From NCBI GenBank assembly GCA_023388715.1, contig JAEWFT010000031.1, positions 1 through 47,395 of the forward strand: DNA of 47,395 bases. The letters are read 5' to 3'. The notes beneath the pieces are model-generated. The model saw nothing but the letters and a program-made list of their open reading frames with translations. It was not told where the DNA came from and searched no databases. Shown one piece after another: positions 23,936 through 32,231 of the stretch. Each line of letters starts with the position of its first letter. The first letter of the stretch is position 1. The translations under genes were made by a program, and so were the position numbers. The stretch is from Pseudomonadota bacterium. Lineage in GTDB: Bacteria; Pseudomonadota; Gammaproteobacteria; Xanthomonadales; Xanthomonadaceae.

Positions 23936-23963
23936 AGATAGGGGGCCGGGGCGCGGTTTCAAG
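23936..23963 (-). promoter_or_regulatory. Sigma-32-type heat-shock promoter of the Hsp20 gene
   Basis: Read on the minus strand: CTTGAAA, 13 bp, CCCTATCT. The known enterobacterial sigma-32 consensus is CTTGAAA, 11-16 bp, CCCCATNT, so the -35 is exact and the -10 has one mismatch. The -35 also contains the TGA stop of the upstream gene. The leader would be about 35 nt. Confidence 0.75.
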
Positions 23964-24513
23964 GGGCCTCGCGCGGGGTCCAGTCGTCCGGTTTGGCGCC
24001 CATCCGAAGCATGTGCCGGCGGAACACCAGGACGCTGTCGACAAGTGCGTCGGTGCGCACGAAGGCGATCGGCAGCCCCGGCTCGGCGCCGTGGATGGCG
24101 GTTGCCTGGAAGCCGCGCTGCCGCAGCCGCTCCGCCACCTGGCGCGCGCTGGCATCGGGGTCGTCGACCACGAAGCCGAGCGCCGCGCCGTGCGGTCCCA
24201 GCACCTCCAACATGCGTGGCTCCGGCTGGTTGATGATCGTGCCGCTGGCGAAGATCGTGCGCTGCACGTTGGGCGAGTCGGCGCGGAAGCGCGGCCGCTG
24301 GCCAAGCGATGCCATCACCTCTTCCATCGCCACCAGCGCCTTGGCCGAGCTGACACTGAACACCTGGTAGTCGCGGTCCGGGAACGGCAGCGGATTGCGG
24401 TCCACCGCAAGCGCGAATGTCCAAAGGGCAAGCAGCAGCGTCGCCAGCGGGACGAGGATCGCGAGGGTCAAGGGCACCTGCACGGTGCGGCGCTTGCTGC
24501 CGGGTGGGCTCAT
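23959..24513 (-). CDS. Hypothetical single-spanning membrane protein
   Basis: A 184-residue protein with one N-terminal transmembrane segment (LAILVPLATLLLALWTFALA) and an outside domain containing EEVMASLGQRPRFRAD, GHIINQ-like GTIINQPEPRMLEVLG, and VVDDPDASARQVAERL. It recalls DUF4350-type proteins only vaguely; I do not assign a family. GGAGAG precedes the ATG. The start overlaps the stop of the upstream thioredoxin-like gene (ATGA), so the two form an operon. Its stop codon lies inside the -35 of the Hsp20 promoter. Confidence 0.7.
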   Translation of the reverse strand: MSPPGSKRRTVQVPLTLAILVPLATLLLALWTFALAVDRNPLPFPDRDYQVFSVSSAKALVAMEEVMASLGQRPRFRADSPNVQRTIFASGTIINQPEPRMLEVLGPHGAALGFVVDDPDASARQVAERLRQRGFQATAIHGAEPGLPIAFVRTDALVDSVLVFRRHMLRMGAKPDDWTPREAP

Positions 24514-25151
24514 GCGTCTCTCCAGTCCGAGGATGGCCGAACCCCGCGCGACACGCGGAGTTGCAAGGGAACACGGAAGCGGCGGCGAAAACCGGCCATT
24601 GCCGCTGCCCCGAGTGAGGACGGCCGCCGCGTCACGTCCAACGGGCCAGCCACAGGCCGCAGGCGCAGGCCGGCCTCGCTGGTCCACCCGCTGGTGGCCA
24701 AGCGCATGCGGCCGCCGGAGACGATCGCAATGGTCGGCGTCACGCCCACGTCCAGGGCGGCGCTGATCGCGCCATCGGGATCGTTGACCACGGGGAACGT
24801 CAACCCGTGCGCCTGCATGTAGGCGTGGACCTCGGCGTCGGTGCCCGACTGCATGGCCAGCGACACCACACGGTGGCCGCTGCGGTGCAGCCGCTCGATC
24901 GCGGGCGAGGTGCGCCGGCAGTATCCGCACCATTCGGCCCACACGTAGAGCAGGGTCGGCTGCTGCTGTCGGCGGAAATCGACCACGACGCCCTGCGTGG
25001 TGGTCAGGCGCGTGGCCTCGATCGCCCGCGCATCCGGCGCCCGATACCAGTCCACCGCCACGATGAGCGCGACCACCAGTAGGACGTCGATGGCGACACG
25101 GCGCAGCCGGCGCGCGCGCTTGCGCGGCGGCTTCCTCGCGGGATCGGTCAT
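24510..25151 (-). CDS. Membrane-anchored thioredoxin-like protein (ScsD-like)
   Basis: A 213-residue protein. A basic N-terminus and one membrane segment (about 19-35) place the domain in the periplasm. The thioredoxin fold has WAEWCGYCRR (CxxC at Cys75 and Cys78), VVNDPDGAISAALDV and the cis-proline loop GVTPTIAIV. Proteins like this (ScsD, TlpA-like) reduce or exchange disulphides outside the cytoplasm. The C-terminus after about 160 is an Arg-rich extension not usual for the family. Coupled to the following gene through an ATGA overlap. Confidence 0.82.
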   Translation of the reverse strand: MTDPARKPPRKRARRLRRVAIDVLLVVALIVAVDWYRAPDARAIEATRLTTTQGVVVDFRRQQQPTLLYVWAEWCGYCRRTSPAIERLHRSGHRVVSLAMQSGTDAEVHAYMQAHGLTFPVVNDPDGAISAALDVGVTPTIAIVSGGRMRLATSGWTSEAGLRLRPVAGPLDVTRRPSSLGAAAMAGFRRRFRVPLQLRVSRGVRPSSDWRDA

Positions 25152-25197
25152 TGGGCTCAGGTTGGGATTACCGGCTGCGCGGGCGCTGATGGTGCTC

Positions 25198-25314
25198 TCA
25201 GGTCGGCGCAAAGGCCTTGGTCGCCTTCTTGTCCTTCTTCTCCGCCTTCTTCTCCTTCATGGTCTTGGCCGGCTTCTTCTTCTGTTCCTTCTTCTGGTCC
25301 ATTCCCTTGCTCAT
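25198..25314 (-). CDS. Lys-rich 38-residue microprotein
   Basis: MSKGMDQKKEQKKKPAKT followed by more Lys, Glu and Ala, ending AFAPT. Half of the residues are charged, so it is probably disordered. Similar short proteins are annotated as hypothetical in related bacteria. GAGGAGAAGC just before the ATG is an excellent ribosome-binding site and supports a real gene. Function unknown. Confidence 0.7.
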   Translation of the reverse strand: MSKGMDQKKEQKKKPAKTMKEKKAEKKDKKATKAFAPT

Positions 25315-25485
25315 GTGCTTCTCCTCGCTGCGGTGGGATTCATTGCCGACGTCGATGGCGGGAGTATGCGCTTGCCAGTCGACTCGCGGACCGCCGCGCC
25401 GTCGCGCAGAACGAATTGGACTTGTTCTGGCCGCGCCTGCGCCCGGTTCGCGTTGGAATGTCCAACCGAGCCGGGAACCTGACCG

Positions 25486-26298
25486 ATGCACATCCTGCTT
25501 CGCTGCCTGCTGGCTGCCTTCCTGTACCTGCTGTTGCCCACGGCAGGGGCCACCACGCCGTCTGCGCGCGTCAATGGCGTCGATATCGCCTATGGCGACA
25601 CCGGAAGCGGGCCGCCGCTGGTGCTGCTCCATGGCTTCGGCGGCTGTCGGGCCACGTGGGAACCGTTCGCCGAGTCGCTGGCAGAGCATTACCGCCTGAT
25701 CACGATCGACCTGCGCGGGCATGGGGCGTCAGGTGAATTTCGGGGGCCTTTCCAGTTCGAGGATTCGGCGGGAGACCTGCTCGCCCTGCTGGACCATCTC
25801 AAGCTCGATAGGGTGCGGGCGATGGGGATCAGCGCGGGCGGCATGACCCTGCTGCATGCGGCCTCCAGGGAGCCCGGGCGCTTCGAGGCGATGGCGATCA
25901 TCGGGGCAGCGCACTATTTCCCCGAGCAGGCGCGCGCGATCATGCGCGGCGTACTGGAACACCTGCCGCCGGAGGTGCGCGCAAGCTTCGAACGTTGCGC
26001 CTCGCGTGGTGCGCCGCAGGTGGAAGGCTTGGTGATGCGCTTCCACCAGTTGAAGGACAATCACGAGGACATCGCCCTGTCGCCGCAGGAACTGGGACGG
26101 ATCCATGCCCGTACCCTGATCGTGCACGGCGATCGCGATGAGTTCTTCCCGGTGGCGATCCCCATGGAAGCGTATGAAGCGATCCCCGACGCGCAGTTGT
26201 GGATCGTCCCGGGCGGTGACCACGTGCCCATCTTCGGTCGCAACCAGCAGGCCTTCCTCGAGACCGCGCTGCGCTTCCTCGCTGAACCGAAGCCCTGA
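25486..26298 (+). CDS. Exported alpha/beta hydrolase
   Basis: A 270-residue serine hydrolase with an N-terminal signal peptide (LLRCLLAAFLYLLLPTAGA). The fold is clear: LVLLHGFGG (oxyanion region), LITIDLRGHGAS, nucleophile GISAGG (Ser116), acid in HGDRDEF (Asp216 or 218) and histidine in GGDHVP (His246). The substrate, an ester, lactone or amide, cannot be read from sequence. It begins 171 bp from the divergently transcribed microprotein gene. Confidence 0.85.
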   Translation: MHILLRCLLAAFLYLLLPTAGATTPSARVNGVDIAYGDTGSGPPLVLLHGFGGCRATWEPFAESLAEHYRLITIDLRGHGASGEFRGPFQFEDSAGDLLALLDHLKLDRVRAMGISAGGMTLLHAASREPGRFEAMAIIGAAHYFPEQARAIMRGVLEHLPPEVRASFERCASRGAPQVEGLVMRFHQLKDNHEDIALSPQELGRIHARTLIVHGDRDEFFPVAIPMEAYEAIPDAQLWIVPGGDHVPIFGRNQQAFLETALRFLAEPKP

Positions 26299-26473
26299 GG
26301 CGCGGTGACGGTGCGGTCATCGAGCGCGCGGTCGCGCGCGGGCCGCGATGGCCGCCGGGCGATGGGCCGATCAAACGTTTCGGAGCTGCTGTAGCCGGAG
26401 CAGGGACAGCCGGTCTTCCGATCAGGCACTCTAGCCGGCTGGCTTCCGCCTCGACCCCGGCTCTTACGACGCA

Positions 26474-27331
26474 ATGAAGATACCCACTGGCCTGCAGCCG
26501 CTGATCGACGACGGCGTGATCGACGCCGTCATGCGGCCGCTGAAGAGCGGCAAGGAAGCCGCCGTGTACGTGGTCCGCGCGGGCAACGAGGTGCGCTGCG
26601 CGAAGGTCTACAAGGACATGGCGCAGCGCAGTTTCCAGCAGCGCGTGCAATACCAGGAAGGCCGCAAGGTGCGCGGCAGCCGCGAGGCGCGGGCGATCGG
26701 CAAGGCGAGCAAGTACGGCCGCAAGCAGCAGGAGACCGCGTGGAAGAACACCGAGGTCGAGGCCCTGTACGCGCTGCGCGATGCCGGCGTGCGCGTGCCC
26801 GAGCCCTTCGCCTATGTCCATGGCGTGCTGGTGATGGAACTGGTGGTCGATGCAGACGGCCATTCCGCGCCGCGGCTGGGCGAGGTCGAGCTGTCGCCCG
26901 AGCAGGCGCGTGGCTTTCATCGCTTCCTGGTCCGCCAGGTGCAGAAGATGCTGTGCATCGGCCTGATCCACGGGGACCTGTCGGAATACAACGTGCTGGT
27001 CGCCCCCGACGGTCCGGTGGTCATCGATTTCCCGCAGGTGGTCAGCGCCGCCGGCAACAACGCCGCGCGCACCATGCTGCTGCGCGACGTCAACAACCTG
27101 ACCGCCAGCCTTGGCTTCTGGGCTCCCGACCTGCTGGATACGTGGTACGGCGAGGAAATGTGGGCGCTGTTCGAGGCCGGCGAGTTGCGTCCGGATACCG
27201 AGCTGACCGGCGTTTTCGTGCATGACGACTCGGCGATCGATGTCGATGGCGTGCGTCACGCGATCAACGACGCGCGGGAGGAAGCGCTGATCCGCCAGCA
27301 GGGCCGCGAGGCGGCGGCGGAGCAGGACTAG
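26474..27331 (+). CDS. RIO1-type atypical protein kinase
   Basis: A 285-residue kinase-like protein of the RIO family. It has a Gly-poor nucleotide loop (LKSGKEAAVYVV, 23-34), a catalytic loop LIHGDLSEYNVLV (164-176, Asp168) and metal-binding VIDFPQ (Asp185). Bacterial RIO proteins are close to the archaeal and eukaryotic ribosome-biogenesis kinases, but their substrates are mostly unknown. The segment 57-90 is rich in Arg and Lys. The ATG at 26474 has no clear Shine-Dalgarno sequence. Confidence 0.85.
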   Translation: MKIPTGLQPLIDDGVIDAVMRPLKSGKEAAVYVVRAGNEVRCAKVYKDMAQRSFQQRVQYQEGRKVRGSREARAIGKASKYGRKQQETAWKNTEVEALYALRDAGVRVPEPFAYVHGVLVMELVVDADGHSAPRLGEVELSPEQARGFHRFLVRQVQKMLCIGLIHGDLSEYNVLVAPDGPVVIDFPQVVSAAGNNAARTMLLRDVNNLTASLGFWAPDLLDTWYGEEMWALFEAGELRPDTELTGVFVHDDSAIDVDGVRHAINDAREEALIRQQGREAAAEQD

Positions 27332-27429
27332 CCCGGGCTGCCCCGCCGGGACGGTGCATCCGGTTCCGGCGATCGCGCGTAACGGGACATGCCGGAATCG
27401 CCGGTCCGAAAAGTCCAAGGAACCTTCCG

Positions 27430-28206
27430 ATGATGCTCAAGCGCGCTGCCCTGGCGGTCCTCGCTGTCGCCACCATGCTCCCGGTCACCGCCCTGGCGCA
27501 GGATGGCCCCCGTTTCTCCGTCTTCGGTGCCCGCGACATGGGGGTGAGTGGCGATGTCCACACCGGCGCGGTGGCCCCGATCGCCAACCTTGGCCCGCTG
27601 AATCCCGCCCTGGCCGGCGTCTCGGCGGATCTGCGGATCGAATCGCGGGGCTATGACGACATCTATGGCAAGGCCAGCACCTTTGGCGTGGAGATGGCCT
27701 GGCCGATGGGCGCCGGCGAATTCTTCGGCCAGGTCGCCAGCACCCGTGCCAGCGAAGGGCAGGTGCAGGTGGGTGGCGCGTTCGTTCCCGCGCTGGCCAC
27801 CACGCTGCCGGTCTACGGGCGCTTTGGCGACTACAAGGCAATGAGCCTGGAGGCTGGCTACCGTCACTATTTCTCGGAAGGCGCCGTGCGCCCCTACGTG
27901 GCCGGGCGCGTGGGCGGCACCCGGGTCGATGCGATCGCGGCAACCTTCACGATTCCGGACGCCGCGATCAGCCTCAACGACGTGCCTTTCTACGACGGCG
28001 GCTGGTCAATGGGCGCCGGTGCGGACATCGGCGTGGCCTGGGAGATTTCGGAGCGGGCGTCCCTCGCGCTGGAGGCTGGTGCGCGCTACCACGGTGACCT
28101 GTCTGACGATGACACCGCAATCGGCGGACTAGGGCTGGCCTCGATCAACGACACGGGCTCGCGCACGGCGTTCCCGGTGGGCCTGCGCTTCCAGATGCGT
28201 TTCTGA
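27430..28206 (+). CDS. Outer-membrane beta-barrel protein
   Basis: A 258-residue protein with a signal peptide ending ALA-Q (LAVLAVATMLPVTALA). Alternating hydrophobic strands and the C-terminal FPVGLRFQMRF, which ends in phenylalanine, are typical of an outer-membrane barrel of about eight to ten strands. I do not recognise a specific family or ligand. AAGGAA precedes tandem ATGs at 27430 and 27433. A clear terminator follows the gene. Confidence 0.78.
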   Translation: MMLKRAALAVLAVATMLPVTALAQDGPRFSVFGARDMGVSGDVHTGAVAPIANLGPLNPALAGVSADLRIESRGYDDIYGKASTFGVEMAWPMGAGEFFGQVASTRASEGQVQVGGAFVPALATTLPVYGRFGDYKAMSLEAGYRHYFSEGAVRPYVAGRVGGTRVDAIAATFTIPDAAISLNDVPFYDGGWSMGAGADIGVAWEISERASLALEAGARYHGDLSDDDTAIGGLGLASINDTGSRTAFPVGLRFQMRF

Positions 28207-28220
28207 GTCGCGGCGAACGG

Positions 28221-28264
28221 AAGCACTGAAGGCGCCCCTTCAGCGGGCGCCTTCGTGCTTTTCT
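28221..28264 (+). terminator. Rho-independent terminator after the barrel gene
   Basis: GAAGGCGCCC (28228-28237) pairs with GGGCGCCTTC (28245-28254). The stem is extended by AAGCAC (28221-28226) and GTGCTT (28255-28260), and a short T-run follows. It also lies 3' of the convergent gene at 28289. Confidence 0.85.
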
Positions 28265-28288
28265 GTATCGCGCAGCCACCCGACCGAC

Positions 28289-28657
28289 TCAGCCCTGCGG
28301 CGATGGCCGCACCGCAGTCACCTGCGCCACGCCACGTCCTCGCGGGGCAAAGAACTCCACCTGCACGTGGCTTGCGCCCTCCAGGCAATGGCGCCTGCCT
28401 TCGCGGCGGATCTGCAGCTGCAGCCGCCCCACATCGCTGGCGGCGGCCGGGGCGCCGGGCTTCGCCGGTACGTCCAGACCGCGGGGCTCGCCCACGGTGA
28501 CGCGGGGCAGGTGAAGGTTCCGCGCCACCACGTCGCGGCTTGGCCACTGGGCATATGCGCAATTGATGATGACAGTCGCGGTCGGCTCGGGTGGCGCGGC
28601 ATGTCCGCAAAGCGGCACCAGAGCGGCGAGCGGGAAAATGAGTCGTTTGGCGTTCAT
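28289..28657 (-). CDS. Hypothetical exported protein
   Basis: A 122-residue protein with a signal peptide (LIFPLAALVPLCGHAA). The mature part includes TATVIINCAYAQWPSRDVVA, GLDVPAKPG and HVQVEFFAPR, suggesting a small beta-rich domain. I do not recognise the family. AGGAG lies before the ATG at 28657. The 190 bp between this gene and the divergent gene at 28848 must hold both promoters; I see no clear boxes. Confidence 0.7.
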   Translation of the reverse strand: MNAKRLIFPLAALVPLCGHAAPPEPTATVIINCAYAQWPSRDVVARNLHLPRVTVGEPRGLDVPAKPGAPAAASDVGRLQLQIRREGRRHCLEGASHVQVEFFAPRGRGVAQVTAVRPSPQG

Positions 28658-28847
28658 GGTGGACTCCTGTTCTTGCATCGGGCGTACGGATGCTTCCTCC
28701 CTCGATACGGACGTCGTACGCACCGATGACAGGCGGCGTTGCCGTGGGCTGCTTTTTTGCCGCCGTCCGCTTCGCGCCAAGGCGCTGACGCTTTAACCTG
28801 ACTGCCGGCAGCTGGGTGCCGGGTAGCGACCAGAGGAGGTGCAGCGA

Positions 28848-29132
28848 ATGAAAGCGACGATCGTCGGGCTGGTCACGCCCCACGTCCTGCGGGTGATCGA
28901 AGTGGCCAGGCAGGCCGAGACCGGTGCCAACGTGGATTGGCATCTTCGCGATGCGGTGGCAAGGACGGTCGCCGACCTGGGCCACCAGTACAACGCCGCG
29001 GACCTGCTCGCCGCCTATGTCCATGCGCTGGAGTCGGCCGTGGAAGAAGCGGCGCGGGCACGCAAGGCCTCGGCAACTTCGCTGCGCGTTGCCGTGGCGA
29101 TCGCCAGGCGCGAAGTCAGCGGGCGGGGCTGA
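28848..29132 (+). CDS. Hypothetical small cytoplasmic protein
   Basis: 94 residues, mostly helical: VTPHVLRVIEVARQAE, DWHLRDAVARTVADLGHQYN and AADLLAAYVHALESAVEEAA. I do not recognise the family. AGAGGAGGT at 28833-28840 fixes the start at 28848 rather than 28839. It converges on the YkgJ-like gene 36 bp away. Confidence 0.7.
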   Translation: MKATIVGLVTPHVLRVIEVARQAETGANVDWHLRDAVARTVADLGHQYNAADLLAAYVHALESAVEEAARARKASATSLRVAVAIARREVSGRG

Positions 29133-29168
29133 CGGCCCCCGGCCGGTCGTGCGCGACCGTGCCCTCCG

Positions 29169-29534
29169 TCAGTACATCACCAGCGGGATGCCGCGGCGGC
29201 GGAACTCCTGGTAATCCGCGCGGATTTCGCGGCAATACGGCCCGTCCATGACGAAGCGCCGGCAGACCGAGGGGCGGCTCTCGTAGATCGAGCAGCACAT
29301 GCGCGCGCCATCCAGCGCCACGCACCAGCCCTCCTCATCGCGCGCCATGACGTGCAGGCCCGCGGTGGTATGGGTGGTGAAATGGTCGGCAACGCGATCG
29401 CCGGCTTGCAGCACCACCGTCAGCCTGCAGCACACCGCATCGCAGGCGCGGCAATCGGCTGGCGACGCGTCGCGGGATGCGTCTGGGGCGCCAGCCGCGG
29501 AGGCTGGGTCAGGTTGGGTCGGATGGGTGGCCAT
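29169..29534 (-). CDS. YkgJ family cysteine-cluster protein
   Basis: A 121-residue protein of the Fe-S or zinc cluster family PF03692. Conserved cysteines are in CRACDAVCC (28-36), MCCSIYESRPSVCRRF and GPYCRE. The cluster probably has a redox or metal-binding role, but function is not established for this family. GGGAG precedes the ATG at 29534; the open frame extends upstream but lacks other credible starts. Confidence 0.85.
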   Translation of the reverse strand: MATHPTQPDPASAAGAPDASRDASPADCRACDAVCCRLTVVLQAGDRVADHFTTHTTAGLHVMARDEEGWCVALDGARMCCSIYESRPSVCRRFVMDGPYCREIRADYQEFRRRGIPLVMY

Positions 29535-29705
29535 GGGCTCCCGAAGGCACCGCCCGAAGGGGTGCTGGCGCGTGGAGGGAGCGGGCCTGCGACGGACGTG
29601 GCAGGGTGCGCGCGGATGCAGCGGAAGGCAGCAGCCTACACCACGCCCCATGTACGCTGCGTAACCGCCCGGCCGGGCCGCGGGAGCCCGGCCGGGCGTG
29701 CGGAA

Positions 29706-30476
29706 TCAGCCCGCGCCCATGCCGCCGTCGATGCGGTACTGCGCCCCGGTGATGAACGCGCTCTCGTCGGAAGCCAGGAACAGCACCAGGCTGGCGATCT
29801 CCTGCGACTCGCCGTAGCGGCCCAGCGGGATCGCATGTTCCAGCGACTCCTTGACGTCGTCGGCATGGCCCGGAGAGAAGCCGTCCTCCAGCGAGCGCAT
29901 CATCCGCGTGTTCACGGGCGAGGGATGCACGGAGTTGACCCGCACGTTGTGGGCCGCGGCTTCCAGCGCGGCCACCTTGGTCATTCCGCTGAGCGCGTGC
30001 TTGGAGGTCACGTACGGCAGCACGCCCGCCGCGCCGCGCAGCCCTGCGACCGACGAGGTGTTGATCACACTGCCGGACCGCGCCTTGTACATGTGCGGCA
30101 GCACGTGCTTGAGCCCGAGGTAGGCGCCGCGCACGTTGACCGCGATCACCTTGTCGAACATCGCGATGTCCTGTTGCTCCAGCGGCGCCACCTTGCCCTC
30201 GATGCCGGCGTTGTTGAAGAACACGTCGATCCGGCCGAAGGCGTCGATGGTCTCCTCCACGTAGCGCTGGACGTCCTCTTCCTTGCTGACGTCGGCGCGC
30301 GCCGTGCGCAGGCGCTCGCCCGCATCGAATTCCTGGCGGGCCTCGTCGAGCCCCTGCTGGTCGATGTCCACCAGCATCACCGACGCGCCTTCCTCGAGGA
30401 AGCGCTGCGCGGTGGCCTTGCCGATGCCCGCGGAACCCCCGGTGATGATCGCGACCTTGCCGTTCAAGCGCTGCAT
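29706..30476 (-). CDS. Short-chain dehydrogenase/reductase (classical SDR)
   Basis: A 256-residue NAD(P)-dependent oxidoreductase. It has the cofactor motif GGSAGIG (13-19), an acidic residue after beta-2 (LVDID), which favours NAD, NNAG, and the catalytic set with NTSSVAG and YVTSKHAL (Tyr and Lys). The end DESAFITGAQYRIDGGMGAG is usual for the family. The likely substrate is a small alcohol or ketone; it cannot be specified. Confidence 0.88.
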   Translation of the reverse strand: MQRLNGKVAIITGGSAGIGKATAQRFLEEGASVMLVDIDQQGLDEARQEFDAGERLRTARADVSKEEDVQRYVEETIDAFGRIDVFFNNAGIEGKVAPLEQQDIAMFDKVIAVNVRGAYLGLKHVLPHMYKARSGSVINTSSVAGLRGAAGVLPYVTSKHALSGMTKVAALEAAAHNVRVNSVHPSPVNTRMMRSLEDGFSPGHADDVKESLEHAIPLGRYGESQEIASLVLFLASDESAFITGAQYRIDGGMGAG

Positions 30477-30671
30477 GGGGATGCCCTCTGTCAGGTGATG
30501 GGAGGATGGTAGCGCCGCGGTGGGGTGCCAGGGTTGCCCCGAAGCGAAACGTCGCCCATGGTGGGCTGCGGCTGTCCCGGAAAGCCGTGATTGAGCCGGG
30601 CGCTACCTTGTTTTCGCCGCATTCACGGCCCGCGGCGCATACCGGGGCATCGCATCCGTGGAGGCACCCCC

Positions 30672-31385
30672 ATGACCCCGATCACCCAACGACTTGGCCT
30701 CGCAGTGGCCGCCGGCATGCTTGCGCTGCTGTCCGGGTGCGCCACCCCGGGGTTGGGCGGATTCCCGTCTCCGGGCGGCGCCGGCTACCCGTACCCGGGT
30801 GGCGGCGGCTATGGCCAGCCGGGGTATCCCGGCGCGTATGCCAACCAGATGCAGGGCACCGTGGAGCGCGTGGACGCGGGTTACAACCGCCTGCTGGTTT
30901 ATGTCGACGATCCGCGCTATGGCCGCGGGCAGGCCGTCCAGGTGCGCTATGACCAGCGCACGCGACTGGTCTACCAGGGGCGCGAGCATGCGGTCGAGGG
31001 CCTCGAGCGGGGCGATGTCATCCGCTTCGACGTGGTCCAGTCGGGCAGCGAACTGTGGACGCGCCAGATCGAGGTGGTGCGCAACGTGCGCGAGGGTGGC
31101 TACGGCGGCGGGTATGGCGACGCTTACGGCAACGACCTGCGGGGCCAGGTGGGCTTCGTCGACACCCGCGCGCGCACGCTCCAGCTCGAGGGAGGCGGTT
31201 ACGGCGCCGCCACCACCCGCATCAGCTATGACGCGCGCACCATCGTCGAATACCAGGGGCGCCGCTACACGCCGGAAAACCTGCAGCGTGGCGACATCGT
31301 CCGCGTGCAGGCGCGGCAGCTCGGCTACGGCCAGTGGCTGGCCGAGCGCATCCTGGTCGAGCAGTCGGCCCGGCGCGGCTGGTGA
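30672..31385 (+). CDS. Lipoprotein with two repeated beta domains
   Basis: A 237-residue predicted lipoprotein. Lipobox LLSG-C lies near residue 23, then a Gly/Tyr/Pro-rich linker to about 57. Two similar halves follow: QGTVERVDAGYNRLLVYVDD with RLVYQGREHAVEGLERGDVI, and GQVGFVDTRARTLQLEGGG with IVEYQGRRYTPENLQRGDIV. The internal duplication is visible by eye and suggests tandem OB- or DUF5666-like folds. No function is known to me. Confidence 0.75.
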   Translation: MTPITQRLGLAVAAGMLALLSGCATPGLGGFPSPGGAGYPYPGGGGYGQPGYPGAYANQMQGTVERVDAGYNRLLVYVDDPRYGRGQAVQVRYDQRTRLVYQGREHAVEGLERGDVIRFDVVQSGSELWTRQIEVVRNVREGGYGGGYGDAYGNDLRGQVGFVDTRARTLQLEGGGYGAATTRISYDARTIVEYQGRRYTPENLQRGDIVRVQARQLGYGQWLAERILVEQSARRGW

Positions 31386-31489
31386 GCTGACGTCGCGGTG
31401 CCAACCGCGCTGGCGGTGACCCAGGTCAAGGCGGCGGGCGCGGGCAGCGCGGAAGATGCGATTCGTCTTCCACGCACCACGAGGCTCGC

Positions 31490-31729
31490 ATGCAATTCCA
31501 GATTTCCGGCGCCGCGCCCGACGCCCCCCTGATCGCCGCCGCGCTGCGCCTGCTCGACCCGGATGTCGCGGTGGCGTTCGACGGCGACCACGGTCATCTC
31601 GATGTCCAATCCAGCGCCAGTGGCAAGGACGTCGTGGACGCCCTGAAGCGGCTGGGGCTGACCGCCACGCCGCTGGAGCGCGAGGTGCACGTGAGTGGCG
31701 GCAGCACCTGCTGCGGCGGCTGCAGCTGA
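31490..31729 (+). CDS. Small protein with C-terminal CCGGC motif
   Basis: 79 residues. The layout (beta-alpha-beta-beta-alpha-beta pattern, VVDALKRLGL) suggests a small ferredoxin-like fold similar to heavy-metal-associated domains, but without the CxxC in the first loop. It ends SGGSTCCGGCS, a possible metal-binding tail. GAGG precedes the ATG. Unknown function. Confidence 0.65.
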   Translation: MQFQISGAAPDAPLIAAALRLLDPDVAVAFDGDHGHLDVQSSASGKDVVDALKRLGLTATPLEREVHVSGGSTCCGGCS

Positions 31730-31784
31730 CCCAAGGATCCGGTCGGGCAGGGCGCCCGGGGTGGCCGGCGGCTACCATGGCGCC

Positions 31785-32150
31785 ATGTCCCGACTCCTGC
31801 TCAACCTGCGCCATGTCCTCGACGACGAGGCCGATGACGTGCGCGCCATGCTCGACGCCAATGGCATCGCGTTCCACGAGACGCCGCCGAGCCTGTGGGG
31901 GATCTCCGCCGGCGGCATCTTCGTACCCGACGAGGCCTTCGCCGACGCCAAGCGCCTGATGGCCGAGTACCAGGCGCGGCGCTCCGAACGCGTTCGCGCC
32001 GAGCTGGATGCACAGCGGCGCGACGGCACCGCCGAGACCTTCGTCGGGGTGCTGCTCGCCGAGCCGGGCAGGGTGGCGTTCCACGTGGTCGCGGCGCTGC
32101 TGGTCCTGCTGCTGCTGGTGGTGTTGCCGGTCCTGTTGCTGTTGCGCTGA
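31785..32150 (+). CDS. DUF6164 family protein with C-terminal membrane anchor
   Basis: A 121-residue protein. The soluble part starts SRLLLNLRHVLDDEADDVRA and includes LDANGIAFHETPPSLWGISA, which resembles DUF2007/DUF6164-type signal-transducing folds. A single hydrophobic helix of about 22 residues (VVAALLVLLLLVVLPVLLLL) ends the protein. Role unknown. The start at 31785 is the first ATG that gives the conserved N-terminus. Confidence 0.75.
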   Translation: MSRLLLNLRHVLDDEADDVRAMLDANGIAFHETPPSLWGISAGGIFVPDEAFADAKRLMAEYQARRSERVRAELDAQRRDGTAETFVGVLLAEPGRVAFHVVAALLVLLLLVVLPVLLLLR

Positions 32151-32231
32151 GGACCGCGTGGCTCCGCCCGTCTTTCGCGTTGCGATGACGCACGCCATGG
32201 AAGATCGCATCAACTTCCCTGGAGCATCGCC

